Positions 21,801 to 33,218 of a stretch of 64,000 bases of DNA are shown here, in pieces. Source of the DNA: Linanthus parryae (lineage: Eukaryota; Streptophyta; Magnoliopsida; Ericales; Polemoniaceae); NCBI GenBank assembly GCA_023055425.1, contig JALGPY010000010.1, positions 47,487,863 through 47,551,862 of the forward strand, given 5' to 3'. Both the position numbers and the translations under genes were made by a program. The stretch's first letter is position 1. Each line of letters opens with the position of its first letter. The notes under the pieces were generated by a model, which was given only the letters and a program-made list of their open reading frames with translations, did no database searches and was not told the DNA's origin.

Positions 21801-23601
21801 ATGAGCACCAGAAGAGCCTCAGACAGAATCAAGATGACTGGTGGTTTAAAGGCTGCAACAGAGAAGAAAAGAAAGACCACTGTGGAAGAGGTTCAGACCA
21901 TTAGTGGGGATTCTAGTTCAAATACCCCTACTCCAGAAGACATAGCACCTCCTCCTCCCAAGAAGAAAGCTAAGAAAGATGAGACACCATTTTCCAGCTA
22001 GAAGAAGGAGAAGGCATTGGAGTCTGCACCAGAAAACAGAAGGGAATTCAGATTGGTAGCCCTAAGAAGACAAAGAAGAAGGCTGACAAAGCATACAAGG
22101 GAAAAGGAAAGGAAAAGGTTACAGAACATGAACCATAAGATGAACCAGATGAGATAATAGATAAGGCACTACATATCTATTCAGAGAAGAAGAAATCCAC
22201 TGGTAAGAAATCAGCCCCTGATAGTACATGGTTCATTACTAATGTTGCTAGAGGTCAGTGGCTAGATGGATTTGCTTCTAGATCAGTTGCATTTTGTAGT
22301 CTGATCGATATGCCTATGTACATGGTATGAATCTGGAGTGTATCAAAATGTTGAAGAAAATCTCTCTTTGGTTTATTCTAAATATTCCAGAGTTAGATTA
22401 CCCTAGACTCACTAGATTCTTTTACCTAGACATGAAACAACTCAGAAAAAATGCAAATCTAGTGATTCAGACTAAGGTTGTTGGTATTGATATGGAACTA
22501 GACCATTCTGAGTTTGCAAATGTTCTAGGCTGTTCTAAGAGGTATGACACCAGTAAACCCTCCTAAGTGTGAAGCCTTGAATCAAGCAAAAGAAGAGTTA
22601 ATTCTACAAAATACCCCTGCCTCATCTAAGTAGTTAACACACTATGTGCTAACTGTTGAAGCCAAGGTTTTGTTTACTATATTGATGAGATGTGTGGTAC
22701 ATAGGGAATACTCAAAGGAACTGGTAACTGATAGGGTATTGCACTTAATGTATTTGGTTATGCATGGTTATGAAATTGATCTTCCAAAGCTTGTGATGGA
22801 ACACATGCTATAAATCCAAACCAACCAGAGAAAACACCCTTTGCCATATGCCAACTTGCTCACCTTATTCTTCCAACACTTTGAAATTCCAACTGATAGG
22901 GAAGAATCTGTTACTACTGGATTTTGGTATGCTTAATGAGAAGGCTTTTGAGAAGATTGGTGTGGTGAAAAACCAGTGCTAAGATTTGAAAGCTATACTC
23001 AGATTTGACAGAGGAAGAGCTGGGATCCAAAAAAATTCTCAAACCTAAGTCCTTGACTCCCACTTCAAGCCAAACCTCTCAGTCTCAAGATAACCCCTTG
23101 ACTCTCTAGTTGCTGAAAGAACTTCAGATGGACATTGATGAAGTAAAGGAGAATCAAAATGGGTTTGAAACTGATCTCAGACAAGTGAAGGACATGGTTG
23201 AAAACATGTTCATGAGCATGACATTGTTTGATGTGGCTGAAGAAGTGTCTCAAGCTGGAAAAAGTACCAAAAAGACTGAATCAGCAAAGGATCTGCCCAG
23301 TGAACATTCAAATCAGGATGGGGCTGCTCAGGTCAAGGATAAAGGCAAGCAGTTGGTTGTTGAACAAGTGGATGAAGATCAAGAAGAAGACAGTCCAGAT
23401 TCAGAAGAACTGCTGATAGACCTCAAGAAAAAGAGTCTAAGAAGCCCAATATTCTACAAATTGTGACTGTTGCTGATTTGTTTGAGGGAAAGGGTGAAAA
23501 AAGATGATGATGTGGCTCAAAAGAAAGAATAACATGATGATGAGGAAGATAGTAAGGAAGAAGATGAAGAGCAGCAAGGAGATGAAGACCCTACCCCTTA
23601 A
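21801..23601 (+). pseudogene. Copia-B extra ORF (Transposase_32 / putative plant transposon protein-like)
   Basis: Decayed frame of about 600 codons, in sense, between pol and the 3' LTR. The start MSTRRASDRIKMTGG is followed by a basic cluster PPPPKKKAKKDE (possible nuclear signal). Then come RGQWLDGFASRSVAFCSLID, LDYPRLTRFFYLDMKQLRKN, VVGIDMELDHSEFANVLGCS, LVTDRVLHLMYLVMHGYEID and LPYANLLTLFFQHFEIPTD; a coiled coil LLKELQMDIDEVKENQNGFE; and an acidic tail ending at the TAA at 23599. This layout matches the 'putative plant transposon protein' family (Transposase_32) found as extra genes in plant LTR elements. Stops occur at about 21999 and 22137, with others and frame changes later. Function of the family is unknown. 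Confidence 0.6.
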
Positions 23602-23976
23602 CTCTTGCCTACTATTTCTTCTCCTTTTCAACGCCTTGAAATCCTTTTCAAAGTCTTGAAAATTTTATCTTTTCAAAACAATTTTCCAAATCTTTCCAAA
23701 GACTGATTCAACATATTCTCATTCTTTTTTTATGAAAGTCAAAAAAGGGGAGAAATTTAGGGTATTTATGATTTTAATTTGTGTGGTTAGAGGCCTGGTT
23801 TTGGTTAGTATGAATACCTGAAACTGTGATGTTATTTTTTTTCAGTTTGTTTAATAAGTTGGATCTTTTGGACATTATGTGTTGACATTATATGATTTAT
23901 TCTGCTATGGCTAATGAGTATTTGTTGCAGAATCACAGTATCAAACAGATTGGAAGACTGTGGTTTTGTCTTTCAT

Positions 23977-23988
23977 CAAGTGGGAGAT
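23977..23988 (+). promoter_or_regulatory. Copia-B polypurine tract
   Basis: CAAGTGGGAGAT immediately before the 3' LTR start TGTAAGTTC at 23989. It primes plus-strand DNA synthesis in LTR retrotransposons. Confidence 0.88.
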
Positions 23989-24026
23989 TGTAAGTTCAAT
24001 GCAGGATCAAGACTTGAAATAGCTTA

Positions 24027-26811
24027 TGCAACACCCCCCCCCCCCCCAAATCATACGGCCGGCCGAACCGCATATTTGGAAAGATGCCTCCGCCCGAGGT
24101 GATGAACCTCATTGGGAACGGATAAGGATCGTCGGTTCACAGTTAGTACAACCATCGATAATCCAAAACATAGTCTATTACAAATTCAAGATAACCTTTA
24201 TCAGTGTTTACAAAATGATGTTACATTTAAATAGTGAAGTAATAATACTAGGTGATCGATGTTCTAAGCATCAAGCTTCCCAGTCTAGCTGTCTCGTGAA
24301 CGTTCCCCCACCTAGATAGCCAACCTTTGGGTTTTGAAATAGCGAAAGCCGACCGCAGAAAAAATTTAAGTCAATAAAAACTGATTAAGAATCATACTAG
24401 AACATGTAAAACGATTTTTGGCTACACAATTATATAATCAACACGTATCTGGAGTAAACCCACATGAAATGTAACAATAAGTGATTCCACATTTTAATCA
24501 TTAGTTCAGCTGGACGTATAAGAGACCAGCGGGTAACGAATGTCCACAGAGGGTTCACGATGCAATAAATCACAATAGGGTGCCTCTTGGGATATCACAA
24601 ATCCCAATTCACCCGAGCATTGTGGGAGCCCCTACGTCAGTCCCCGCTCATAACCATAACTATGAGACCTTAAGTGTCGACACCCCTATACCGTAGTGAC
24701 CCACACAGGCATAAGTAGTAATCCATAGTTTTCACGCCTTATATAACCCCGTGACCGCATCACCTCGGTGTATGACGATCAAACATGGGGGTCGGGTATG
24801 TAATCTCGTAGGATTAGCACCCGAGGAGGTTCGCATGAAAGCGCCTCCGGCCGTAGCCTCCACGCACATCCTCTGTACATTGCCCCATTTATATTATAGT
24901 TCATCATTCAACAATCATTATAGAACCGTAACATTTGATTTCAAAGATCGTATCATAACCGCATATTTTCCGAACGGAATATTCAAAAGGAATTGTCAAA
25001 AATCATGAATCTCAAATGTGTGATCAATCCATAAAATGTTCCAAGTATCACGAGATATAGCAAGATTATAGTTTTGGAAGCAACGCACGCCAAATCCGAA
25101 TTTCGATAGTTAAGGTGTTGTACTTACCGAAACAAGTAGCGCACGCGCGGCAAGAGAGTTCCTAGTATTCGGACTCAATAAACTCGTCGTCTACGAACGT
25201 GGTGTCTACAAATACGAAAATTAATCCTAATTAATACATAGCTCGTTCTCACGACAAATGCATTTATACTCTATATGAAACATAAATTTTGTGCCCCAAT
25301 TAATTTCCCAACCCGGTTGCACCCTTATAATTTACAAGAATTTGTTTGTTAATAACGGGTTTAAATATTATTTTTTAAGCCATACTAATTTATGAGGATA
25401 ATTTTGATAAGAAAATTGTAATGAGACTTAACTATTTATTAACACTCAAAAAGTTGATAATTTATCATTATTATTTTTTTTCCTTTTTTTGGGAAGAGAA
25501 TTCATATTCGCTTATTATTAAGATTTGAAACCCAAAAATAGATCATTATATTTTAATGGGGAAAATATCTTATTATAACTTATGAAATATTTATTATTTA
25601 TCAAATCCCGGAACTTGTTTTTGTATTATTAGTATTGCTAAATAAGGCTCCTCCATATATACAATACTACTTAACTATATTTATTTATAGGATAGCATGC
25701 TTTTATTCATTATAACTCTTTATATTAGTAAAACTCCTTTAATTCTAGTTTTAGAGTAAAATGTTATTTTTAACATTTAAACAACTAACACAGCTATTTA
25801 TAAAAGTTTTTTTTTTTTTACAATTTACATATATCTTGCTAAAATTACTTATCAAGTATTTATTTTAGTAAAACAACTCAAATAAACAAGTTACTAATTT
25901 ATGATATCTATTTACTATTTTTATTATTATGATTTTCAGAAAATAACTTATTGGATTAATAGTTAGATAAATAGGAAGCCTAAACTACAATTAGTACCCC
26001 AAGGGCAAAACAATAGGTTATGGATTGTACAATAGCTACCCTCTAAGCTTCTAAAAATACAAAACGACCCCATAAACATATCCAACGGCAACGCATGTTT
26101 CTCCTCAACTCTTCCAATCCAAAACATGATTTCAAGAAATAAAAATGCAATTTTGATTATTGAAAACAACTCAAGAGTTGATTTAGAGTTTACCCACATC
26201 AAGATTCGCGCAAAACGGTCAAGGAATCGGGCGAGTCGAGCTCGCCGGCGGGGATTCGGCCGTGGTGGTCGACGGGTCTGCTCCGGTCACCTCCAGTCGC
26301 GTTTGGAGGGCTCACCTTCATCCTTAGGATCTCAGGAACGCAACGAGACACCGAGTGCGAGATGGGTATCGTCGGATTGGTCGGCTCAAAATTTCGCCGG
26401 CGACAATGGAGGTGCGCCGACGGTTCTTAACGCCGGAGATTTCGGCTTCCTTAGCTCTGGATGGGGCTGTTTCGATAGAATGGGATTTTAGGAGCTGGGT
26501 TTCGGTCTGGGAGCTCGAAGCCGGCGTTAATGGCGGCGGGGGCGTGGGCTTCGGCCTCTGCTGCTGCTGCCGCCTTGTTGCTGTTGATTTCTAGGCAGAG
26601 AGAAAGAGAGATAGAGGGAGAGATATGGAGAGAGGAGAAGGAGGTGGTGAGGGTGTTGGTGGCGTCGGGGGCGGTGTGTGCCGTGAAGAGAAGAAGATGA
26701 AGAAGATATAGAGGGGGGGAAGAGAGAATGACGGGGAGAGAGTGGGAAAGTTGGTATGTGTGTGTTGGAAAACACACAATCTGATGCAAAATTTTGGTGC
26801 AACACTCTCTC

Positions 26812-26887
<76 letters not shown>

Positions 26888-26932
26888 GTTGTTGTTATTA
26901 TTATTATTATTATTGTTGTTATTATTATTATT

Positions 26933-26968
<36 letters not shown>

Positions 26969-27202
26969 ATAGGTATGGTATAGTATTTTATATGTATTAT
27001 CTACCGTATGGGTACGGGTATAAGAATACGGTATTATTATCAGTATAAACATAGTATAAATACCCTATTATATATTTTTTGTTTATATAAAAGACAATTA
27101 CTCCCCCTTAGTTTCTAAAAATGCAGGGTTTACCCCCAACTTTGTAACAAATATTTTTAAGAAAATGCACAATCATCCCTATTAACAAATTAGGGTATTT
27201 CA
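24027..27202 (-). mobile_element. G2: large solo LTR (3.2 kb), probably Ty3/Gypsy, inserted in Copia-B 3' LTR
   Basis: Ends are TGCAACACCCC... and ...AGGGTATTTCA with a perfect 5-bp TSD GCTTA (24022-24026 and 27203-27207). The intact 5' LTR of Copia-B shows the empty site. No gag/pol domain is present. Reversed, its last 340 bases match those of G2' (34620-34954): GGTGGGGGAACGTTCACGA, ATCTTGAATTTGTAATAGAC, ATGTTTTGGATTAT. So it is a minus-strand solo LTR of the same family. Terminal TGnAAYACCCC inverted ends are common in plant Gypsy LTRs; the precise lineage is not assigned. Minus-strand short ORFs at 26450-26814 (Pro/His/Ser-rich) may be chance. Confidence 0.82.
26813..26969. repeat. Compound (TTA)n/(TTG)n microsatellite
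   Basis: About 157 bp of pure trinucleotide repeat: (ATT)n, then blocks of TTG alternating with TTA, ending in about 10 TTG units. Located in the part of G2 that would be near the start of the LTR on its own strand. Long homopeptide ORFs over it are artefacts. Confidence 0.98.
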
Positions 27203-28858
27203 GCTTATCTATTTCAAGGCCTTGAAACTTACTAAGCTTCATATGCATGAACTTCGAGGGAGTTTTCTGATCTCAATCCAACTCCTAAACCCGTGTGCAT
27301 GATAAGTTGATACTTGATGATGAAAGACAAAGTATTTTAACACAGTTTGCAGGATCTAGCATCATCTGTTTGATTTTGTATTGCAGGGAATTATGTTTCC
27401 TATTTTATAGGAACCTGTTTCCTAACTTATGCTATGCACATATGGTAAATGCTTGATGATTGATTCTGTGATCAATCTGTTGTGTTTTAAAGCTTCCCAA
27501 CATATTTCCAACAAGATCAAATTAGTATCCCTAAAGATACTTATCAACTAGCCGTTGGGAGAAGCTGTTAGAAGAGTCAAGATTTGAAGCAAATATTGAG
27601 GGAAGTTTGTTGAGAAGATTATGAAGATCTTCAATTCAAACTGAGTGCTAAAAAGAAGAATTGCTGAAGGTATTCGGAGACACAACTACACAGAGCAATT
27701 CACAGAGACACAAACACATTCAAGGATTGACAAACAACAACGAAGCAGATTCATATCTCATTCCAAGCATCAGAAGAACACTGCATACTCACTGGATATT
27801 CATTTCCTGTGTTCTTCTTTTTCTTAACTTCATTTGTATATCATTTTGATAATACTTCTAGTTCTCATTCTCAAGGATTGTTCAAGGTGAACAATAGAGA
27901 ATTCACAGTTAATCAGATAGCTAGAGCATGTACTAGATAGGTTAGTGAGAACCACAAGCTTTAACATAGTAAGGCATCTCTCTGTACTTGATATCTAGGT
28001 CATAGCTGTGGATTAATAAGAATTTTGTTGAAAATCCTACAGGGAGAAGATCCCTGAGGTAGAGATGTAGGTCCAAGTGGACTGAACTCTATATATCTTG
28101 TGTCTCTTGCCTTTACTTTTCAGTTACATACTTAGAACTTTTGCAGCATTCAAAACAGTTTCATTTCAAGGGTTTGAAACTCATTTCAGGGCCTTGAAAT
28201 AGACCTACTCTTTTCATACTCTAATTGTTTTCTTTCCAAGGGCTTGAAACTCATTTCAAGGCCTTTAATCTCTTTACAAATCTTTTGAAACCACTAGTCT
28301 TGCAAAGTTTGGCAAAAGTCTGCATACTCTATTCAACCCCCCCCCCCCTTCTAGAGTAATGATCCTCTAATTCTACCTACTGTACACCCCTTCACATAGA
28401 ATTGATTGTAAAACAGGCGAGGTGACACAGTTTATGGATCGACATATGAAAACTGTGTAATTTTAGTGTAGTCTTACATGATATCGACAGAAGATTATTA
28501 GAGCATATATGTGATCGAGAACGTAATTTAGGTTATGTGTTTCTAGGTGCGATCCGGGAAAGTAAATTGGTCTAGGGGATGCGTATAGAACCTAGTTCCT
28601 TCTTTATCAGTGATATTCACAATCGATATTCAAAAATCCAAAAATATTAGTATAGATTGTTATTTAAATTTCAGTCACTTATTTGAGGGTGACGAACTCT
28701 TAAATCAACCAATTTCTTCCTCCGGTTACTTTAACTTTAAATTAATAATCTAGCTAAATAATCTAAAGATTGTCCCTGTGGGTTCGACAACCTGATTTTA
28801 ATACTCATTTTCATTACTTCGATCGTGCACTTGTGTTTACACGTAAGAAGTCGTGTCA

Positions 28859-29450
28859 GTCCCCATTCATCATATTGAATAAGCTCAAAACAGTTTGTAG
28901 CATGTGATACAGAGATAGAAAAAGGTAGTTTGTGAGATTTTGAAACTTTACACGAATTACAAGCATAAGTACAAGTAGCTGATATATTAATCATTTTTTG
29001 TAGTTTAGTTTGGACAGGACATGAGATGATGGATGCCCTAGCCTTTGATGCCACAAATGAGATGAAGAAACTAATGACACTGCAGCAGGAAGCACAGATG
29101 CGGAATGACATGAGACAAGATTAGAGTGTAGAGTTTTAGTAGAATAAGAAGATGATGATCTGATGACAATTTTTGGCATAGTGTAAAGACCATGCTCACA
29201 AGGGCCCTGGTAGAGTAAATTGTGGTTCAAATCCCTTATTTGGAAGTTCATATCAGAGAGCATAACAGCACAATTGTTATCATGAGTGAAGTAAGAGATG
29301 GAAAGAAGGTTAGAAGCAATATAAGGTAAAAGTAGAACATCATGAAGAGATAGATTACCATAAGGAAGAGTCAAGAGACCATCACCAAGATGAGATATGG
29401 GTAGTTTAGCTTCATTACAAACAGCCACACTTTGTACACCATAATAAGGC
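28859..29450 (-). pseudogene. Copia-A protease end, GAG-pre-integrase and integrase start
   Basis: Minus strand: YYGVQSVAVCNEAKLPISHL and GNLSLHDVLLLPYIASNLLS (end of the protease region), then GLYTMPK, HLWHQRLGHPSSHVLSKLNY (His-His part of the zinc motif), CNSCKVSKSHKLPFSIS (Cys-Cys part), and FELIQYDEWG, the start of integrase with its Asp one residue out of the usual spacing (family: SDVWG). The frame breaks near 29000. The reading is cut at 28859 by G1 and at 29450 by G2'. Confidence 0.84.
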
Positions 29451-30431
29451 ATGGCTGTAATACCCCATTTGATAACATAGAGTCAATTGTGTATTTTCAT
29501 TATTGTCCGGATTTAATCTTTGGCTTGTGAGACTATTTGTGCATTTTATTCCATCAATATTAGGGGTTAATTCTTGAATTTCTAAAATTTAGGGGTGGTA
29601 GTTTTCTTTTCTTAAAGTTAAAGTATCTAAATTATTTTCATATATATATAACTATACACTTATACGTATACTACTATACGAGTGTAATACGATTCATATA
29701 CATACCTATATACACAGTAAAATATTGCTAAAAGAAAAAAAAATGAAAAACTTTCTTTTTCAAATCTTCCAACCTCTTATACACACATATGTATACTTTG
29801 TTTTGTTTCACCCAATAACATGTTGTCCTCTTCTCCTTCTTCTTCTTAAACTTCTTCTTCTTCTTCTCGTCCGAACACCACGACACACACCACCACCATC
29901 ATAGCCACCAATCTCTTCCTCCACTCCAATCTCCCCATCTATGTCATGTTCGAACCCAGTACAAAGCAGCAGCAACAAACAGTGGTGGACGCCGACCAAG
30001 GAAGCAGACCAACAGCCACCACCGACGGGAATCACCGCCACCCTTAATCTCGTCTATGATCTCTCTCTCGCTCTCCCTGTGGTCTCTGCCCGACCAGGCG
30101 ACCACCGCCGAAGTCAGAAGCAGCAGCAGAGCACGCCACACTGTTAGAGCCATCGAACCTCCATGGTTTCCAATGAATTTTGATCCCAGCCGAACCGACT
30201 ACACCCAACCCCAAAAATCCGCCACCTTCTCCATATCTACGTCCGTGGAAGCTGAAGGCGACCTCAGCCGCATCTAAGAGAAACAAAAATAGGGACGTCG
30301 AGCACCACCATCGGATACGCAACCCACTTCCTTCCTCCACCTTTCTCGCAAATTTTGGTGTAATCTCTAATTCTCCCTATTGTTCGTTAAAAGTAATAAA
30401 AATCACATTTTAGAAGATAGAAATCATGATT

Positions 30432-32003
30432 TGAACAAGTTGAATTCAGCAAGACTTGTGTTTACTCTGCTTACGTGATAGAACAGAAGCTCTTGAGTAT
30501 TGAATGAGTTCATAAACTTAGGGGGAGCTTTGGTTCCTTGATGATGAAGGTCAAATCAGAAGTTGAGAACCAACACTAAGTATCAAAGCTTCAAAGCTTT
30601 GAGATACTGTAGTGTTCATATGCTTATATTGTGCTTATATGTTTCTGTGTTTGCAGGCTTATTGATTTGGATTTAAGATTGAATTTATCATTCACTAATG
30701 GATTCTGCAAATATTATTGAGTCTTGTTGTGGTTTTTATAAACACATATTGCATGATTAAGCATCAAGGCTCACATGTGTGAACTAGCAGTCAAAGCTCC
30801 AAAGCTTTGAGATTTTCTGATGACTATATACTGTTAAGTTTATCTGACTAAGTCTGTGTATGCAGGTTGAATCAGTTGGACTCAGAACTGAGTATTGATT
30901 TATTCTAAATCTTTATTACATATTTTATATTGATTCAGAGTTACAATTACTCAGTTGGATACAAAAACTGAATTTATCCTAAGGAAAAATTAGCCCAGTT
31001 TCTCAGGAAATGTCTGTCTGTGACAGATCAGATCTTGTTGCTATTTTGTCTAGATGTTGTTTGATCTTTGTTGCTGAGTGTGTGCAGTTTTGTTGGTTGT
31101 TTCAACGTTCATAAACAACTCATATAGCTATCCAAGCATAGTTGTTGAAAGATTTCTCAGAGTTGTTGCAGACTATTGGTATAAGATCTGAATTTAAATT
31201 TCAAAGAAGAGATACATAGAGAGAGGCTGGTCAACGTGTGTTTTGAATAGAATTACAAACAAGAGAGATCAAGTTACAAAACTCAATCAACACTGCAACA
31301 GGAGAAGATCATTCATCAACTCAGAAGACCTCTTCCAAGCTTCATCAGCTTATCTTTTTCTGAGTTCTTCTACTTGTACTGAATTGTATTATTCATTCTA
31401 TGTTTCTAAAACCTCACAAAACTTAGTAGTTTGGTTGTTCAAGTGAACAACAAGAGGTTCTTATTGTTTCCACAGGTTGTAGCTGGTAACTAGATAGGTT
31501 GGGAACAACAAGCTGTATAAGTGTAAGGTAGCTCACTTAGGCTTGAGATCTAGGTCTAAATCTAGGTGATTAATAAGAATTTGTGTTTGAATCCTAGAGG
31601 GATAAGATCCCTCAGGCAGAGACTAGGTCCAATTGTAACTGAACTCTGTAAAATCCTTGTGTTCTAGTTGCTTACTTTTTATTTTTTCATTTCAGTCTAA
31701 ACAAGAAGTTTCAAAGCTTTGGTGATAATTTTGTCACACGATTGGAGGTCTATTCGTTGTAGAACAGTGGAGGTCTATTTTTTCATTTACAGTTTAAAGA
31801 ACACTGTTTAAAGTTTCAAAGCTTTAAAGATAACATTGGTGATATCTCTAGTATCTCAAATCATTTCAAAAGCTTTGAGATATCAACTGCACAACTACTA
31901 TAATATTTAAAAGACTGGTTTTGAGAAAAAACTCCATACTCTATTTACCCCCCCCCCTATAGAGTATTAGATCCTTTAATTCTACTTGCATTACAATCTT
32001 TCA
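30432..32003 (+). repeat. Copia-E 5' LTR (~1.57 kb)
   Basis: Contains CAAAGCTTTGA-type palindromes at about 30585-30605, 30789-30811, 31700, 31790-31830 and 31865-31885. It has a C run at 31950 before CTATAGAGTATTAG, the equivalent of the Copia-B C run. It ends ACAATCTTTCA, followed by ATTGGTTAGAGCTTGG, a PBS that has lost bases relative to TTGGTATCAGAGCTTGG. Confidence 0.75.
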
Positions 32004-32052
32004 ATTGGTTAGAGCTTGGGTCACTGTTTAAAAATCTAACAATCTTGTGACA

Positions 32053-33218
32053 ATGGGTATTGATGAGTATTGTGACTGGAGGTATGATTGAGGATTCTCA
32101 CAGGGAAGAGCAGCCAATAGACCTCCACTATTCTGTGGTGATAACTTTATTCATTAGAAGGCATTGATGAAAATGTTCATCATAGATTTGGACATGAAAC
32201 TATGGTTCGTTGTTGTTAACGGTCCCAACTCGTTCTACACTACCTCTGATGGAGTCACGACTGTCAAATCAGAAGAAGATCTCTCAGCTACTGAAATTGA
32301 AAAGGTATCAAAGAATTACAAAGATTTGAACTTATTATATTGTGCTCTTAGTGCAGATGAGTTCAACGGAATAATCAACTGCAAGAGTGCAAAAGCGATC
32401 TGGGATAAGATGATTGTCACTTATGAAGGAACTAGCCAAGTCAAGCAGACTAAAATCAATATCCGTCTGAGACAGTATGAATTGTTTAAGATGAATTCTG
32501 ATGAATCCATCAAGGACATGTTCAAGAGGTTTACTAACATAGTGAACAACTTTGAATCTTTGGGAAAAGCTTTCTCAAATGAATATAAAGTCAGGAAGAT
32601 ACTTAGAATCTTACCAGTGGGAGCATAAGAAAACTGCAATTGAGGAAGCTCAGGACTTGAGTATCTTGGAGCTAGATGATCTGCAAGGCAAATTTCTCAC
32701 CCATGAGATTTCATTGAATGAAGTGGATGGTGACATGAGTGACAACATCAAGAACCTGGCACTCAAGGAAAAAGACAATGGGAAATCTCATAATATTAAC
32801 AGGATGATGATGATGATGATCATGATGATGATGATCATGATGAAGCTTTAGCCTTAATCTCCAAATCCTTGGCCAGAATCCTGAAGAAGAAAAATAGATT
32901 TAGAAACAAGGAAAAATTCAGATCCTCGAGTAGTAAGGATCAGAAAGGTAAATCTTCTTCACAGTCATATAAACCTAAAGTTATGAATTTCTATGAATGT
33001 GGAGATGCTGATCACTTGGTGAGAGATTTCCCTCAAAATAAGAAAATCATACATTTTTTCAAAAAAGGAAAATGATAATTGGAAGAAGAAAGCGATGGTT
33101 GCTTCCTGGAGTGATTCAGATTCTTCAACAAACTCAGAATCTGATGAAGAACAGACAAATCTCTGCTTAATAGCTGAGCTTAATGAAGAAAAAGGCTCAG
33201 AAAAGCATATGAATAATT
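32053..33218 (+). pseudogene. Copia-E gag (partial, frameshifted)
   Basis: Copia gag domain: MKMFIIDLDMKLWFVVVNGP, LNLLYCALSADEFNGIINCK, AKAIWDKMIVTYEGTSQVKQ, RLRQYELFKMNSDESIKDMF, EYKVRKILRILP. A frame change comes near 32625. After that there is an Asp/His-rich run encoded by a (GAT)n microsatellite (32806-32845), ALALISKSLARILKKK in the correct frame, and a knuckle NFYECGDADHLVRDFPQ with lost Cys residues. The start near 32053 (ATGGGTATTGATG) is assigned by position after the PBS. Confidence 0.75.

Larger units (their letters stand above)
15093..28394 (+). mobile_element. Copia-B: Sirevirus-lineage Copia element with extra 3' ORF
   Basis: Complete plus-strand element: 5' LTR 15093-16338, PBS at 16341, gag, protease, integrase, RT, RNase H, an extra ORF (21801-23601), PPT and a 3' LTR starting at 23989. 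The 3' LTR is split by G2 and ends at 28394. A perfect TSD CATAG lies at 15088-15092 and 28395-28399. RT/RNase H motifs (IYVDDIMFEATN, VCMCARFQADPK, QHSRTKHI, ADIFTKPLPD) are those of the SIRE/Maximus lineage. All coding regions carry stops or lost catalytic residues, so it is not autonomous now. A palindrome TTTCAAGGCCTTGAAA recurs along the element. Confidence 0.93.
23989..28394 (+). repeat. Copia-B 3' LTR, split by G2
   Basis: Left piece 23989-24026, right piece 27203-28394, joined at GACTTGAAATAGCTTA|TCTATTTCAAGG exactly as in the 5' LTR at 15115-15140. It ends CACCCCTTCA at 28394 with TSD CATAG. It keeps a perfect TTTCAAGGCCTTGAAA at 27212-27227 and a shorter C run than the 5' LTR. Confidence 0.92.
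13469..28858 (+). mobile_element. G1: solo-LTR-like unit (~2.1 kb net) interrupted by Copia-B
   Basis: Net sequence is 13469-15092 plus 28395-28858, starting TGTTAGTG and ending GTGTCA, inserted in the integrase gene of Copia-A. Near its right end it has CCCTGTGGGTTCGACAACCT followed by CGATCGTGCACTTGTG, a signature I associate with LTR ends of Athila/Tat-type Ty3/Gypsy elements. On the left it has ATAAATCCGGGCGTTTCTCG and a decayed gene-like stretch. No internal domain is present, so a solo LTR is the best reading. The flanking pentamers (CTCTC before, GTCCC after) match only 3 of 5, so the exact edges are uncertain. Confidence 0.6.
30432..33218 (+). mobile_element. Copia-E: truncated Sirevirus-type Copia fragment (5' LTR and gag only)
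   Basis: LTR start TGAACAAGTTGAATTCAGCAAG aligns with the Copia-B LTR start. The LTR ends at 32003, followed by a damaged PBS and gag, and the sequence then stops after the gag zinc knuckle; no protease, integrase, RT or 3' LTR. GATTTGAACAAGTT occurs at 30429-30442 and again at about 33403-33416, a 14-bp direct repeat around the fragment. It is related to Copia-B but not the same family: its palindrome is TCAAAGCTTTGA rather than CAAGGCCTTG. Confidence 0.72.

Noticed and set aside
26591..27052. Long ORFs of poly-Asn, poly-Leu, poly-Ile and poly-Tyr around 26742-27052
   Set aside because: They are translations of the TTA/TTG microsatellite in different frames, not proteins.
24027..27202. TIR-like ends (TGCAACACCC / GGGTATTTCA) as evidence for a DNA transposon
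   Set aside because: 5-bp TSD, TG...CA ends and homology to a similar unit with the same layout fit a solo LTR better; short inverted ends are normal for LTRs.
29808..30340. Overlapping ORFs on both strands (for example 29808-30041 minus, 30044-30340 minus, 30056-30277 plus)
   Set aside because: CT/CCG-rich part of the G2' LTR; several frames open on both strands, no domain or conserved motif, consistent with composition only.
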